The position numbers were made by a program, and so were the translations under genes. Of a DNA stretch of 64,000 nt, positions 9,310 through 20,356 are shown piece by piece (the first letter of the stretch is position 1; every line of letters begins with the position of its first letter). The notes under the pieces are model-generated. The model made no database searches. It saw nothing but the letters and a program-made list of their open reading frames with translations, and was not told the DNA's origin. The stretch is from Thiocapsa roseopersicina (GTDB taxonomy: Bacteria > Pseudomonadota > Gammaproteobacteria > Chromatiales > Chromatiaceae): contig NZ_FNNZ01000010.1 of NCBI RefSeq assembly GCF_900106925.1, positions 120,373-184,372 of the forward strand. Reading direction: 5' to 3'.

Positions 9310-9906
9310 TCAGTCGCCTCGATCGTTCCCCTGCTCGACATCCACCTTATCGTAGATCTCCCGCATCGCGACCCGGCACCCGAGAGAGTCAAACACCACC
9401 TCCGCATCGAGACCTTCGGTCTCGCTCAGCACCCAACGGCCGTCCGGCTGGCGGGAAAAAACCTCGACCAGCGGATGATCCTGGCTGACCAGGACGTATT
9501 CTTCGAGGCTCGGCAGTCGGCGGTAGGTCGCGAACTTGCCGCCGCGATCGTAGGCTTCGGTCGATGCGGACAGAACCTCGACGATCAGCGCCGGGTTCAG
9601 CAGCACATCATGTCGATCGTCGTGGAAACGAGGCGCTTCGCAGAGCGCCGTCAGATCGGGGTATTTTGCGGCGTTCGCCGACTCGATGCGAACCCGCATG
9701 TCGCTCGGCAGCACGTGACAGGGTCTGCCCTTGAGCCGGGCGCGCAGCTCGCTTCCTAGATTGAGCACGATCAGGTTGTGATTGAAGGAGGCGCCCGTCA
9801 TGGCGAACACCTCGCCGTTCACATACTCATGCTTGACGTCGCGACCCGCACGCTCGGCGGCGAGGTAGTCCTCGAATCCATACTGCGGTTGGGTCTTCAG
9901 CGTCAT
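9310..9906 (-). CDS. Uma2 family (DUF820) putative nuclease
   Basis: A 198-residue DUF820/Uma2 protein with a PD-(D/E)xK restriction-endonuclease-like fold. Visible marks are the N-terminal YEHVNGE-like KHEYVNGEVF, PDLTAL (the D), and LIVEVLSAST (the E). The family is amplified in cyanobacteria and found in many purple bacteria; its cellular role is unsettled. It lies just downstream of hisC on the same strand but is not part of histidine synthesis. Confidence 0.85.
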   Translation of the reverse strand: MTLKTQPQYGFEDYLAAERAGRDVKHEYVNGEVFAMTGASFNHNLIVLNLGSELRARLKGRPCHVLPSDMRVRIESANAAKYPDLTALCEAPRFHDDRHDVLLNPALIVEVLSASTEAYDRGGKFATYRRLPSLEEYVLVSQDHPLVEVFSRQPDGRWVLSETEGLDAEVVFDSLGCRVAMREIYDKVDVEQGNDRGD

Positions 9907-9950
9907 CGATTTTGTCCCGTTCGGGATGCTGCGCCGCCTGCTCCGTCAGG

Positions 9951-11027
9951 CTACAAAACCCGAGTCAGAGCACTCAGAAAGGCAGCGTTCTCCTCGGCCC
10001 GACCGACCGTCACCCGCAGACACTCATCCAGCATGGGGTGCGCGCCGTTGAGGTTCTTGATCAAGATACCCTGATCCTTCAGCCCGTTGAAGATGGCGTC
10101 GGAGCGATCCTCGCCGACACGCAACAAGATGAAATTGGCCTCGCTCGGATAGGCGTGGACGCCGTTCAGGGTCGAGAGCGCGGTCTGTAGACGTTGACGT
10201 TCCGCTCGAATCATCCGTGCCTGCTCGTCGAGGAGCGGTTTATGCTTCAGCGCAAAGGCCGCGGATGCCTGGGTCAAGACATTGATGTTGTACGGCAGGC
10301 GCACCTTGTCGATCTGCTCGAGCCAGTCCGGCGGACCGACCAGATACCCCAGCCGGATCCCGGCCAGCCCCATCTTCGAGACGGTGCGCATGACCAAGAG
10401 GTTCTGCCAGTCGCCGAGGAGCCCCAGGAAACTGCAATCCGTGAAGGGCGCATAGGCCTCGTCGACGATGACCAGGCCGGGCGCCGCCTCGATGATGCGC
10501 ACCATGTCGTCGGCATCGAAGCGATTGCCGGTCGGGTTGTTCGGATAGGCCAGATAAACCAATGCCGGCTGCTCGCGCTCGATGGCGTCGAGCGTCGCCG
10601 GCAGATCGATCGAGAAGTCGTCCGAGCGCAGGGGCACACCGACATAGTCCATACCGGCGAAGCGGGCGATCATGCGGTACATGACGAAGCCCGGATCGAG
10701 CGACAGGACCTTGCGTCCGGGCTGCGCGACGGCGATGGCGAGCATCTGGATAAGCTCGTCGGAGCCGTTGCCCAGGAGCAACCCCATGTCCGGCGGGATG
10801 CCCATCGCCTCGCGCAAGGCCACCTGGACTGCCGTACCCCGCGGATCCGGATAGCGGTTCAGAGAGAGCTCATGCAGGACCTCGAGCCACTCGGCCTTGA
10901 GTGCCTCGGGCCAACCGTAGGGGTTCTCCATGGCATCGAGCTTCACCAGTCCCGCCGGATCCGGGACGTGGTAGGCCGTCAGTGCACGGATATCGGGACG
11001 AATGAGCTGGCTGATCAGGTCATGCAT
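9951..11027 (-). CDS. hisC: Histidinol-phosphate aminotransferase
   Basis: A 358-residue class II PLP aminotransferase that converts imidazole acetol-phosphate to histidinol phosphate. The NNPTGN segment, DEAYAPF (PLP-binding Asp) and the TVSKMGLAGIRLGY segment (Schiff-base Lys) are present. It is the last gene of murA-hisG-hisD-hisC. The start is ATG 11027, with ATG 11033 two codons earlier. The earlier ATG lies inside a 27-bp fragment of the palindromic repeat that replaces the normal hisD-hisC junction. Confidence 0.93.
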   Translation of the reverse strand: MHDLISQLIRPDIRALTAYHVPDPAGLVKLDAMENPYGWPEALKAEWLEVLHELSLNRYPDPRGTAVQVALREAMGIPPDMGLLLGNGSDELIQMLAIAVAQPGRKVLSLDPGFVMYRMIARFAGMDYVGVPLRSDDFSIDLPATLDAIEREQPALVYLAYPNNPTGNRFDADDMVRIIEAAPGLVIVDEAYAPFTDCSFLGLLGDWQNLLVMRTVSKMGLAGIRLGYLVGPPDWLEQIDKVRLPYNINVLTQASAAFALKHKPLLDEQARMIRAERQRLQTALSTLNGVHAYPSEANFILLRVGEDRSDAIFNGLKDQGILIKNLNGAHPMLDECLRVTVGRAEENAAFLSALTRVL

Positions 11028-11054
11028 GAGCATCTCGCTCTGGACGCGGTTTAG
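11028..11054. repeat. Truncated palindromic unit at the hisD-hisC junction
   Basis: On the minus strand the 27 bases are identical to the left end of the unit at 45191 (beginning CTAAACCGCGTCCAGAGCGA). The rest of the unit is missing. The fragment carries the hisD stop TAA at one edge and one of two possible hisC starts at the other. Confidence 0.8.
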
Positions 11055-12379
11055 GATAACCTGGGCTCGACCGGCGACTGCGCCTCGCCGCGATATTCCG
11101 CCGAGCGTGCATGTGCGGTGAGCCCCTCTCCTCTGGCCAAAACAGAAGCGGTCTTCGCCAACTGTGCCGCACCGGCGGCCGAGGCCATGATGAGGCTGGA
11201 TCGCTTCTGGAAGTCGTAGACCCCCAGCGGGGACGAAAACCGCGCCGTACGCGAGGTCGGCAAGACATGGTTGGGGCCGGCGCAATAGTCGCCGACCGCC
11301 TCGGCGGTGTAGCGCCCCATGAAGATGGCGCCGGCGTGGCGGATCCGACCCACGATGGCCTGAGGGTCCTCCACAGACAGCTCCAGGTGCTCGGGCGCGA
11401 TCCGGTTGGCGACGGCGATGGCATCCTCCAGGTCGCGTGCCTGGATCATGGCCCCGCGCCCGCGCAGGGCGGTCGCGATGATGGTCTCGCGCTCCATGCT
11501 CGGGAGCAGCCGTTCGATACTCGCGGCGACCCGATTCAGGAAGTCGGCATCCCAGCTCACCAGGATGGATTGGGCGTCCTCGTCGTGCTCGGCCTGCGAG
11601 AAGAGATCCATGGCGATCCAGTCCGGATCCGTCCCGCCGTCGCAGACGACCAGGATCTCGGAGGGACCAGCGACCATGTCAATGCCGACCTGCCCGAAGA
11701 CCGCCCGTTTGGCCGTGGCGACATAGATGTTGCCGGGTCCGACGATCTTGTCGACACCCGGGATGGTCTCGGTTCCGAAGGCGAGTGCGGCGACCGCCTG
11801 CGCTCCGCCGACGGCGAAGGCGCGATCCGTTCCGGCGACATGGGCCGCGGCCAGGACCAGCTCGTTGAGCTCCCCGTCGGGTGTGGGCACCACCATGATG
11901 AGCTCGCCGACACCGGCGACCTTGGCCGGGACGGCGTTCATCAGGACCGAGGAGGGATAGGCCGCCTTGCCGCCGGGCACGTACAGCCCGACGCGATCCA
12001 GGGGCGTGACCTGCTGCCCCAGCAGGGTCCCGTCGGCCTCGGTGTAGCTCCAGCTCTCGAGTCTTTGGTGCTCGGCATAGGCGCGGATCCGCGCGGCGGC
12101 CGTCTGCAGGGCCTCGCGCTGCGCCGCCGGGATGCGTCCCCAGGCCGCTTCCAATCGCGCCCGCGGGATCTCCAGATCGGCGGCGCAGGCGGGTATCCAA
12201 CGGTCGAAGCGCGTCGTGTAGTCGAGCAGCGCGGCATCGCCGCGCGCGCGCAGGTCGCGGATGATGTCGGCGACCGTCTGTTGGACCCGGTCGTCCGAGA
12301 CCGAATCCCAGGCGAGCAGGCCGTCCAAGTCGGCATGGAAGTCAGGGTCGGTCGTCGAGAGACGTCTCATGGCGTTCAT
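11051..12379 (-). CDS. hisD: Histidinol dehydrogenase
   Basis: A 442-residue enzyme catalysing the last two steps of histidine synthesis, histidinol to histidine with two NAD. Recognisable segments are [52 protein letters not shown] and the zinc/catalytic region [10 protein letters not shown]. Two ATGs (12379, 12370) are possible. It follows hisG after a 6-base gap. The stop codon is formed by a fragment of the palindromic repeat, so the last residues may have changed. Confidence 0.95.
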   Translation of the reverse strand: MNAMRRLSTTDPDFHADLDGLLAWDSVSDDRVQQTVADIIRDLRARGDAALLDYTTRFDRWIPACAADLEIPRARLEAAWGRIPAAQREALQTAAARIRAYAEHQRLESWSYTEADGTLLGQQVTPLDRVGLYVPGGKAAYPSSVLMNAVPAKVAGVGELIMVVPTPDGELNELVLAAAHVAGTDRAFAVGGAQAVAALAFGTETIPGVDKIVGPGNIYVATAKRAVFGQVGIDMVAGPSEILVVCDGGTDPDWIAMDLFSQAEHDEDAQSILVSWDADFLNRVAASIERLLPSMERETIIATALRGRGAMIQARDLEDAIAVANRIAPEHLELSVEDPQAIVGRIRHAGAIFMGRYTAEAVGDYCAGPNHVLPTSRTARFSSPLGVYDFQKRSSLIMASAAGAAQLAKTASVLARGEGLTAHARSAEYRGEAQSPVEPRLS

Positions 12380-12385
12380 GGATGC

Positions 12386-13072
12386 TCAGCTCCCCGGCCC
12401 GCGCGCCTGGGCCGTTTGTGTCGGTGTCGATCGGCCGGCGACGGCCTCGCGCAGCGCGTCCAGCAAGGACGTCACCGCGGCATGTTTCATCTTCCAGGAG
12501 GCCTTGTTGACCACCAGGCGCGAGCTGATGTCGGCGATGTGCTCGAGCGGAACGAGCCCGTTGGCCTTCAGGGTGTTGCCGCTCTCCACCAGATCGACGA
12601 TGCGATCGGACAGATGGACCAGGGGAGCCAGCTCCATCGAGCCGTAGAGCTTGATGATCTCGACCTGCTCGCCCTTGGAGGCATAGTAGCGCTCGGCGCT
12701 TTTGACGTACTTGGTCGCGATGCGCAGCCGCCGCGTCGTCGGTGCCGCCACGTCCGGCAGACCGGCGACCATCAGACGACAGCGCGCGATGCCGAGGTCG
12801 AGCGGCTCGTAGAGACCCTCGCCCCCGTGCTCGAGCAGCACATCCTTGCCCGAGACGCCCAGATCCGCGGCGCCGTATTGGACATAGGTCGGCACGTCGC
12901 TCGCGCGGATGATGAGAAAGCGCACGTGCGCCATGTTGGTCTCGAGGATCAGCTTGCGGCTGGTCTCGGGGTCGTCGACCGGCGCGATCCCGGCATGCGC
13001 CAGGAGCGGCAGGGTCTCGTCGAAGATCCGGCCCTTGGAGAGCGCGATGGTAAGCGGCGTGTCGAGACTCAT
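12386..13072 (-). CDS. hisG: ATP phosphoribosyltransferase, short form
   Basis: A 228-residue catalytic subunit for the first step of histidine synthesis (PRPP + ATP). It is the short HisG type without the C-terminal regulatory domain of long HisG; such enzymes normally need HisZ for activity and feedback control. HisZ is not in this window. Conserved stretches are [26 protein letters not shown] and [14 protein letters not shown]. The 13-residue tail after the catalytic domain is low complexity. Confidence 0.95.
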   Translation of the reverse strand: MSLDTPLTIALSKGRIFDETLPLLAHAGIAPVDDPETSRKLILETNMAHVRFLIIRASDVPTYVQYGAADLGVSGKDVLLEHGGEGLYEPLDLGIARCRLMVAGLPDVAAPTTRRLRIATKYVKSAERYYASKGEQVEIIKLYGSMELAPLVHLSDRIVDLVESGNTLKANGLVPLEHIADISSRLVVNKASWKMKHAAVTSLLDALREAVAGRSTPTQTAQARGPGS

Positions 13073-13104
13073 GATGTCGCTGTCCTGTTGGCTGCGAATA
13101 GCCC

Positions 13105-14525
<1,421 letters not shown>

Positions 14526-14692
14526 ATGAAGACACAAAACGTCGAATTCACTTGAAAGTGAGCCTCTCGCTCCGGACTTTGAACCGTTTCTTAGGAGATG
14601 AAGGCCCGGAAAAGGTTGGGTTGATGTGATCGACGGCGGGACCGCGCAGGCGCGTCGACATCCGGGCAACGACACTCCTTGACACGGGAGCT

Positions 14693-15007
14693 TCAGCGAC
14701 CGATGGCGGTTTCCATAGGCAAGAGTGCGGCGAGGTTCGACACGGCAGCGATCCGCACCAGCGAATCCGGCAGGTTCCGATAGGTCAGACGGGCGCCGCG
14801 CGCGCGGGCGACGTCCAGCCATTCCAACAAGAGGGCGAGCCCTGCGCTGTTCGCGGACTCCACGCCGGCGAGGTCGATATCGACCAAGGCATCCCTTTTG
14901 AACAAGGCGACCCCGCCCACGGCGACACGGTTGACCGTCGAGAAGTCCAGCACGCCGTCGAGAGAGTAACGCCCCTCGCCGAGGGGCGTCAGACGCGCCT
15001 CCTTCAT
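14693..15007 (-). CDS. mlaB: MlaB-like STAS domain protein
   Basis: A 104-residue cytoplasmic STAS-domain protein; the typical segment VDIDLAGVESANSAGLALLLEW is visible with the conserved Ser. MlaB binds the MlaF ATPase and is needed for a stable MlaFEDB complex. ATG 15007 overlaps the mlaC stop by four bases (ATGA), so translation is probably coupled. It is the last gene of the operon. Confidence 0.9.
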   Translation of the reverse strand: MKEARLTPLGEGRYSLDGVLDFSTVNRVAVGGVALFKRDALVDIDLAGVESANSAGLALLLEWLDVARARGARLTYRNLPDSLVRIAAVSNLAALLPMETAIGR

Positions 15008-15621
15008 TCGCGCGTCCGGGTGTTCATCTCGCCGAGCTTGGCGATCAGACCGTCGATCCCGCCTTGGCGGATCTCGTTGGAGAAGCTCGTGCGGTAGTTC
15101 CCGACCAGGCTGGCGTTGTTGATAACCACGTCGTAGACCTTCCAGCCTCCGGCGTTGTTGTGCATCCGATAGTCCACCGGGATCGGCGCGGCACCGGGCG
15201 AGAGGATCTCGGTGGAGACGGTGACGGTGGAGGGCTGGCGACCCGGCTTGATCGGCAGGTAGCGGATCTCTTCGCCCGAGTAGCTCAGGATCGAGCGCGC
15301 ATAGGTCCGGATTAGGACCTGCTTGAAGCCGTTGATCAGTGCGCGCTGCTGCGCCGGTGTCGCATCGCGCCAGGACTGACCGACCGCGCCTTGCGTGATG
15401 CGCTCGAAATCGAAATGCGGGGCGACCCCGCTCTCGATCATCCCGAAGATCAGCGAAGGATCGCGGTCGACCTCCGAGCGACGCGCTTCGAGCGTCTTGA
15501 GCATGTTCTCGGTGGTCCGCTTGACCAGGGCCGTCGCGTCGTCGGCATAGGCGAAAGACGCACTCGTCCAGAGAACTCCGAGCAGGGCAAAAAGAAGAAA
15601 GAAGGAACGTCGGTACGGCAT
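15004..15621 (-). CDS. mlaC: Periplasmic phospholipid-binding protein MlaC
   Basis: A 205-residue protein with a signal peptide (FFLLFALLGVLWTSASFAYA) and the Ttg2D/MlaC fold. It ferries phospholipids between the outer-membrane MlaA complex and the inner-membrane MlaFEDB transporter. Conserved parts include FDFERITQGAVGQSWR, RTYARSILSY and WKVYDVVINNASLVGNYR. The start overlaps the mlaD stop by one base. Confidence 0.93.
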   Translation of the reverse strand: MPYRRSFFLLFALLGVLWTSASFAYADDATALVKRTTENMLKTLEARRSEVDRDPSLIFGMIESGVAPHFDFERITQGAVGQSWRDATPAQQRALINGFKQVLIRTYARSILSYSGEEIRYLPIKPGRQPSTVTVSTEILSPGAAPIPVDYRMHNNAGGWKVYDVVINNASLVGNYRTSFSNEIRQGGIDGLIAKLGEMNTRTRE

Positions 15622-16094
15622 TAGTCACCTCCGGCTTTACTGAATAGGAATTGTCCGATCATCTGCTCCAGGATCAGGGCCGACTGGGTGTGGGCGATCT
15701 CGTCGCCGTCGCGCAAATACTTCATGCTCCCGCCCGGCTCGAGGGCGATGTACTGCTCACCGAGCAGACCGGCGGTGAAGATGTTCGCGAAGGTGTCGTC
15801 CGGGATGGTATCCGTGGCCGCATCGATGCGCATGGTCACCACCGCCTCGTAGGTGTCTTTGTCGAAACTCACGGCCTCGACACGCCCGACGCGCACACCG
15901 GCCATGCTCACCGGCGACCTCGCCTTGAGGCTGCCGACGTTGGCGAAACGCGCCGTCAAGCGATAGCCGTCGCTGTTGACCGCCGCGCTCAAATTGCTGA
16001 CCTGCATCGCCAGGAAGAACAGGGCCACGAAGCCCACCGCCATAAAGAGGCCGACCAAGATCTCGATGCCGCGTTGTTTTCCCATACCTGTCAT
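15621..16094 (-). CDS. mlaD: MCE-domain protein MlaD
   Basis: A 157-residue inner-membrane protein: one N-terminal transmembrane helix ([17 protein letters not shown]) and a single MCE domain ([25 protein letters not shown]). MlaD forms the hexameric ring of the phospholipid transporter. ATG 16094 overlaps the mlaE stop. Confidence 0.94.
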   Translation of the reverse strand: MTGMGKQRGIEILVGLFMAVGFVALFFLAMQVSNLSAAVNSDGYRLTARFANVGSLKARSPVSMAGVRVGRVEAVSFDKDTYEAVVTMRIDAATDTIPDDTFANIFTAGLLGEQYIALEPGGSMKYLRDGDEIAHTQSALILEQMIGQFLFSKAGGD

Positions 16095-16873
16095 TCCCCG
16101 AACATCAAGGCCGTCAAAACGAAATCGAGTCCCAGCACTGCGAGTGCGGCGTGGACCACGGAGCGGGTCGTCGCCCGGCTCACGCCCTCGGACGTCGGAA
16201 CCGAGTCATGCCCCTGAAAGAGCGCGATCCAGGTCACCACGACCCCGAAAACGACGCTTTTGATCACGCCGTTGACGATATCCTCGTGGAAGTCGACCTT
16301 TGACTGCATCTGACTCCAGAAGGATCCCGAATCCACGCCGAGTAGACCGACACCGACGAAATAGCCGCCGAGCACACCGACCGCACTGAACATGGCCGCG
16401 AGCAGCGGCATTGCGAGCACGCCGCCGAAAAAGCGCGGAGTCAGGATGCGGCGCACCGGATCGACCGCCATCATCTCCAGACCCGAGAGCTGCTCGGTTG
16501 CCTTCATCAAGCCGATCTCGGCGGTCAGGGCAGAGCCGGCACGCCCGGCCACCAGAAGGGCCGTGACCACCGGGCCGAGCTCTCGCACCAACGAGGCCGC
16601 GACCATGACGCCGAGGCTCTCCGCTGCCCCGAACTGGGCAAGCACGTAATAACCCTGCAGACCCAGCACCATGCCGACAAACAACCCGGACACCCCGATG
16701 ATCAGCATCGAGAGCACGCCGATATTGAAGAGCTGCGCAATCAGCAGACCCGGGCGTCGCAGGATCTCGCCGATGCCCAGCACCATGCCGGCGAGTAGCA
16801 GATGCGCACGACCGATTCGCTCGAGCGAACCCAGGCCGCTGCGTCCCAGCCGCGCCAAGCCCTCCAGAATCAT
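16091..16873 (-). CDS. mlaE: Phospholipid ABC transporter permease MlaE
   Basis: A 260-residue permease with five or six hydrophobic helices. It carries the MlaE signature [27 protein letters not shown] followed by [20 protein letters not shown]. It is the membrane core of the Mla system that keeps outer-membrane lipid asymmetry. It overlaps mlaF and mlaD by four bases on each side. Confidence 0.95.
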   Translation of the reverse strand: MILEGLARLGRSGLGSLERIGRAHLLLAGMVLGIGEILRRPGLLIAQLFNIGVLSMLIIGVSGLFVGMVLGLQGYYVLAQFGAAESLGVMVAASLVRELGPVVTALLVAGRAGSALTAEIGLMKATEQLSGLEMMAVDPVRRILTPRFFGGVLAMPLLAAMFSAVGVLGGYFVGVGLLGVDSGSFWSQMQSKVDFHEDIVNGVIKSVVFGVVVTWIALFQGHDSVPTSEGVSRATTRSVVHAALAVLGLDFVLTALMFGE

Positions 16874-17802
16874 CGGGCGACACCCCGCGGCAGCAGATCG
16901 TCCGCCAACGGCAGTGCCGGATAGTGGAAATGCACAGGTCCGTCCGGCAAGCCGTCCATGAACTGACGCACCCAGGCCGAGCGGTCCGCGGCAATCTCCT
17001 GCGGCGTTCCCTGCGCGATGATCTCCCCGTGGGAGATCACGTAAATGTGGTCGGCGATGCTCGCCGTCTCGTCCACGTCGTGTGACACCAAAATGCTCGT
17101 CAGGCCCGCGGCGTCGTTGAGCTGTCGGATCAGGGTCACCAACATGCCTTTTGAGATGGGATCTTGGCCCGTGAAGGGCTCGTCGTAGAGGATCATGTCG
17201 GGATCCAGCGCAATCGCGCGTGCCAGGGCCACGCGACGAGCCATCCCGCCCGAGAGCTCGCTCGGCATCAGGTCACGTGCGCCGCGCAGACCGACCGCCT
17301 CGAGCTTCAACAGCACGAGCTTGCGCAGCATCGATGGATTCAGGTCCGTATGCTCGCGCAGCGGATAGGCGACGTTGTCGAAGACATTCAGGTCGGTCAG
17401 CAGGGCGCCGCTTTGAAACAGCATTCCCATCCGCCGACGCAGCCGGAACAACGCCGATTTTCCAAGGGTGTGAACGGGCTCGCCGTCGACCTCGATACTG
17501 CCGGCGTCCGGGCGCAGCTGCCCGGTGATCAGCTTGAGCAGGGTCGTTTTGCCCGTGCCGCTCGGCCCCATGACGGCGGTCACTGCGCCGCGCCGGATAT
17601 CCATGTCGACCCGGTGGAGCACGACCTGCGAGCCGCGTCGAAAGCACAGCCCGCGGATCTTCACCAAGACCTCGCCGCCGGGGCGCGAGCGCTTCTCCGG
17701 CGAAGGACCGGGGCGTGCAGCATCGGGCTTAGCCGCGGGCTCGGAGGAGCCGATCGCGGAGACTGCGGCGGGGCGCGTCGCTCGGGGGCGTCGACTTCCC
17801 AT
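16870..17802 (-). CDS. mlaF: Phospholipid ABC transporter ATPase MlaF
   Basis: A 310-residue ABC ATPase from ATG 17802. Walker A is [11 protein letters not shown], the signature is LSGGMARR, Walker B is DMILYDEP and the switch is SHDVDE. The first 45 residues are Ala/Pro/Arg-rich and not part of the ABC domain; a later start at a GTG near the LVKIRG segment cannot be excluded. First gene of mlaFEDCB. It powers phospholipid transport. Confidence 0.93.
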   Translation of the reverse strand: MGSRRPRATRPAAVSAIGSSEPAAKPDAARPGPSPEKRSRPGGEVLVKIRGLCFRRGSQVVLHRVDMDIRRGAVTAVMGPSGTGKTTLLKLITGQLRPDAGSIEVDGEPVHTLGKSALFRLRRRMGMLFQSGALLTDLNVFDNVAYPLREHTDLNPSMLRKLVLLKLEAVGLRGARDLMPSELSGGMARRVALARAIALDPDMILYDEPFTGQDPISKGMLVTLIRQLNDAAGLTSILVSHDVDETASIADHIYVISHGEIIAQGTPQEIAADRSAWVRQFMDGLPDGPVHFHYPALPLADDLLPRGVAR

Positions 17803-17894
17803 AGATCGTATCGCTGTCGGCGCGGGTGGAAAACACGCCATTCTGGCGGGCTTGCCCCGGAGCGTCAACCGCCGGAGCACCAACCGCCGGATCC

Positions 17895-18458
17895 TCAACC
17901 CAAACCGAGCAACTCCACGAGTGACCGCCAGCGGCGCACGTTTTCGAATCGCGCGGCACCCATCATGGCTAGCGTCGGTCGCCCTTGCGCAGCTGCGGCG
18001 AGCCCTTCCAGCCAGCGGCGTGCCGCGCGCAGGTCGGTCTCGAGCCCCGCGGGCACCGCGCACGCAAGGGCCGATGCGCGCGACCACGCTGCGGCCGACA
18101 CGGATCCGAGCAGCACGTAGGCGGCCTCGGGAAGGTCGTCTTCGCCGCCTTGATCCGGGCATAGGATCCAGCCGCCGAAACGCTCGCCGAGAAGCGTTTG
18201 AACCTGGGCAGACGCCGAGACCGCAACTGCGCCGGGGTCATGGCGGAGATAGAATGCGAAGGATGCCGGCACATCGCGGCACCATTGCGCGATGCGCCCG
18301 GCATCGGCCTGTCCCCAGACATCGGCGTCGAGCGCTACGGCGTCGAGCGCGTTGGCGAAATAGGTCAATCGCCAATCCTCGGGGAGGTCGTCGGGATAGA
18401 AGTCGGCGTCGCCGGGCGACGGATCCCATCCGGTTCTAACGGGGAGAATGCGACTCAT
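17895..18458 (-). CDS. DUF72-like protein, diverged
   Basis: A 187-residue protein read from ATG 18458 (MSRILPVRTGWDP). FYPDDLPEDWRLTYFANALDAVALDADVW resembles the start of DUF72 TIM-barrel proteins (FYP..LP..W.L.YYA..F..VE). The rest is shorter than a full DUF72 (about 240 residues) and diverged. It is divergent from kdsD with about 175 bases between starts. The assignment is by motif shape and only moderately sure; function unknown. Confidence 0.55.
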   Translation of the reverse strand: MSRILPVRTGWDPSPGDADFYPDDLPEDWRLTYFANALDAVALDADVWGQADAGRIAQWCRDVPASFAFYLRHDPGAVAVSASAQVQTLLGERFGGWILCPDQGGEDDLPEAAYVLLGSVSAAAWSRASALACAVPAGLETDLRAARRWLEGLAAAAQGRPTLAMMGAARFENVRRWRSLVELLGLG

Positions 18459-18633
18459 GGTCTCGACGTGGCTCCGATTGGATCGTATTTTCCGGTAGAG
18501 AGGCCCTTCAATGCGACGCCGGGCCGGCGCAATGCCGGGATCGCCCGGCGGGACACCGGGGCGCTCGTTGGTGTATTTTGCATTGCGCCATTGCCGATGC
18601 GCGAAACGGCGCGATGGGAAACCTCGGAGCAGC

Positions 18634-19653
18634 ATGACAGATCGACGCAGACTCGGCAGCCCGCCGGTTGAGCTCGAGCTTGGCGAATCGGCCAAGATCA
18701 AGGCGCTCGGGCGCGCCGTCATCGAGACCGAGGCCGGCGCGGTCACGGCCCTGGCCGAGCGGATCGACGACGACTTCGTGGCCGCGTGCCGCTACATGCT
18801 GGCCTGCGAGGGCCGCATCGTCGTGCTCGGGATGGGCAAGTCCGGCCACATCGGCGGCAAGATCGCGGCGACCCTGGCGAGCACGGGCAGCCCCGCCTTC
18901 TTCGTGCATCCGGGCGAGGCCAGCCACGGCGACCTCGGTATGATCACGCCCCGCGACGTGGTCCTGGCCCTGTCCAACTCGGGCGAAACGGCCGAGCTGC
19001 TGATGCTGCTGCCTCTACTCAAGCGGCTCGGCGTACCGCTGATCAGCATGACCGGCAAGCCCAAATCGACCTTGGCGCGCGAGGGCGACGTCCATCTCGA
19101 CGTGAGCGTCGCCAGCGAGGCCTGTCCGCTCGGCCTCGCCCCGACCTCGAGCACCACAGCAACCCTGGTGATGGGCGATGCGCTGGCCATCGCGCTGCTC
19201 GAGAGCCGCGGCTTCACCGCCGAGGACTTCGCCCGCTCCCATCCGGCCGGCAGTCTGGGACGGCGGCTGCTGCTGCATGTCGGGGAGGTGATGCATCACG
19301 ACGAGCAATTGCCGTCGGTCCCGTTGGGCACGACCTTGCGCGAGACCCTGGAAGAGATGTCACGCAAGGGCTTGGGCATGAGCGCCGTGGTCGACGACGA
19401 GGGCCGCCTTGCCGGAATCTTCACCGACGGCGACCTGCGACGCGCGCTCGACCGCGGGATCGATGTCCATCGCACCGCGATCGACACCGTTCTGACCCGC
19501 AACTGCATCACGATCAAGGCCGACGCCCTCGCCGCCGAGGCACTGCGCCTCATGGAGTCCCGATCCATTAACGCGCTGCTGGTCATCGACGACACCGGCC
19601 GACCCGTCGGCGCACTGAACATGCATGATCTACTGCGCGCCGGGGTCATGTGA
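18634..19653 (+). CDS. kdsD: Arabinose 5-phosphate isomerase KdsD
   Basis: A 339-residue sugar isomerase turning ribulose 5-phosphate into arabinose 5-phosphate, the first step of KDO synthesis for LPS. The N-terminal SIS domain has GMGKSGHIGGKIAATLASTG, and two C-terminal CBS domains follow (from about residue 215). The start is ATG 18634 after a CGGAG ribosome site. It leads the kdsD-kdsC-lptCAB cluster. The catalytic motif and length fit KdsD rather than GutQ, given the neighbours. Confidence 0.95.
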   Translation: MTDRRRLGSPPVELELGESAKIKALGRAVIETEAGAVTALAERIDDDFVAACRYMLACEGRIVVLGMGKSGHIGGKIAATLASTGSPAFFVHPGEASHGDLGMITPRDVVLALSNSGETAELLMLLPLLKRLGVPLISMTGKPKSTLAREGDVHLDVSVASEACPLGLAPTSSTTATLVMGDALAIALLESRGFTAEDFARSHPAGSLGRRLLLHVGEVMHHDEQLPSVPLGTTLRETLEEMSRKGLGMSAVVDDEGRLAGIFTDGDLRRALDRGIDVHRTAIDTVLTRNCITIKADALAAEALRLMESRSINALLVIDDTGRPVGALNMHDLLRAGVM

Positions 19654-19658
19654 GGAGG

Positions 19659-19780
19659 CCGCCAGCCGCCAGCCGCCAGCCGCCAGCCGCCAGCCGCCAG
19701 CCAAAAGTTGACACCCGGAAGCTGAAGGCTGAAAGCTGATAGCGATTAGCAGGAAGCTGGAGGCTGAAAGCTGGAAGCTA
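19659..19780. repeat. Heptamer tandem repeat region (AGCCGCC, then GCTGAAA-like)
   Basis: About six copies of the 7-mer AGCCGCC (19659-19702) are followed by loose 7-8 base variants of GCTGAAA/GCTGGAG up to 19780. This fills the kdsD-kdsC gap. Similar tracts lie at 35288-35400 and 54518-54549. Short heptamer repeats of this kind are known in cyanobacteria as STRR sequences. Confidence 0.85.
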
Positions 19781-19834
19781 AAAACCGGAGGCTCCCCCGC
19801 GCCCCCCGACTCGACACCGAAGAGGACCGCCCCC

Positions 19835-20356
19835 ATGCAAGACATCCTCGAACGCGCCGCCCGGACCCGCCTGGTCATCTTCGACGTCGACGGGGTGCTG
19901 ACCGACGGCAGCCTCTATCTCGGCGACGACGGCCAGGAGTACAAGGCGTTCAACTCGCGTGACGGACACGGCATGGTGATGCTTCAGGAGAGCGGGGTGC
20001 AGATCGGAATCATCACGGGCCGTACCTCGCAGGTGGTCAGCCTCCGCATGAAGAGTCTCGGCGTGGAACACCTCTTTCAAGGCTGCCGCGACAAACTCCC
20101 GGCCTACGAGGCGCTCAAACGGGACCTGTCCCTCGACGACGAGGCCATCGCCTATGTCGGAGACGACCTCATGGATCTACCTATCATGCGGCGGGTCGGA
20201 CTCGCCGTTGCGGTCGCCGACGCGCACCATCTGGTGCGCAGCCACGCCCATCTCTGCACCCAAGCCCGCGGCGGTCGGGGGGCTGCGCGCGAGGTCTGCG
20301 AGCTGATCATGGAGGCGCAGGGCACCTGGGAACGGATCCTCGCCGGTGCAGGATGA
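19835..20356 (+). CDS. kdsC: 3-deoxy-D-manno-octulosonate 8-phosphate phosphatase KdsC
   Basis: A 173-residue capless HAD phosphatase making free KDO. Motif I is IFDVDGVLTDG, followed by FNSRDGHGMVML and the ITGRTS motif II region, with GDDLMDLPIM as motif IV. The protein is the normal length. The 3' end overlaps lptC by four bases. Confidence 0.95.
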   Translation: MQDILERAARTRLVIFDVDGVLTDGSLYLGDDGQEYKAFNSRDGHGMVMLQESGVQIGIITGRTSQVVSLRMKSLGVEHLFQGCRDKLPAYEALKRDLSLDDEAIAYVGDDLMDLPIMRRVGLAVAVADAHHLVRSHAHLCTQARGGRGAAREVCELIMEAQGTWERILAGAG

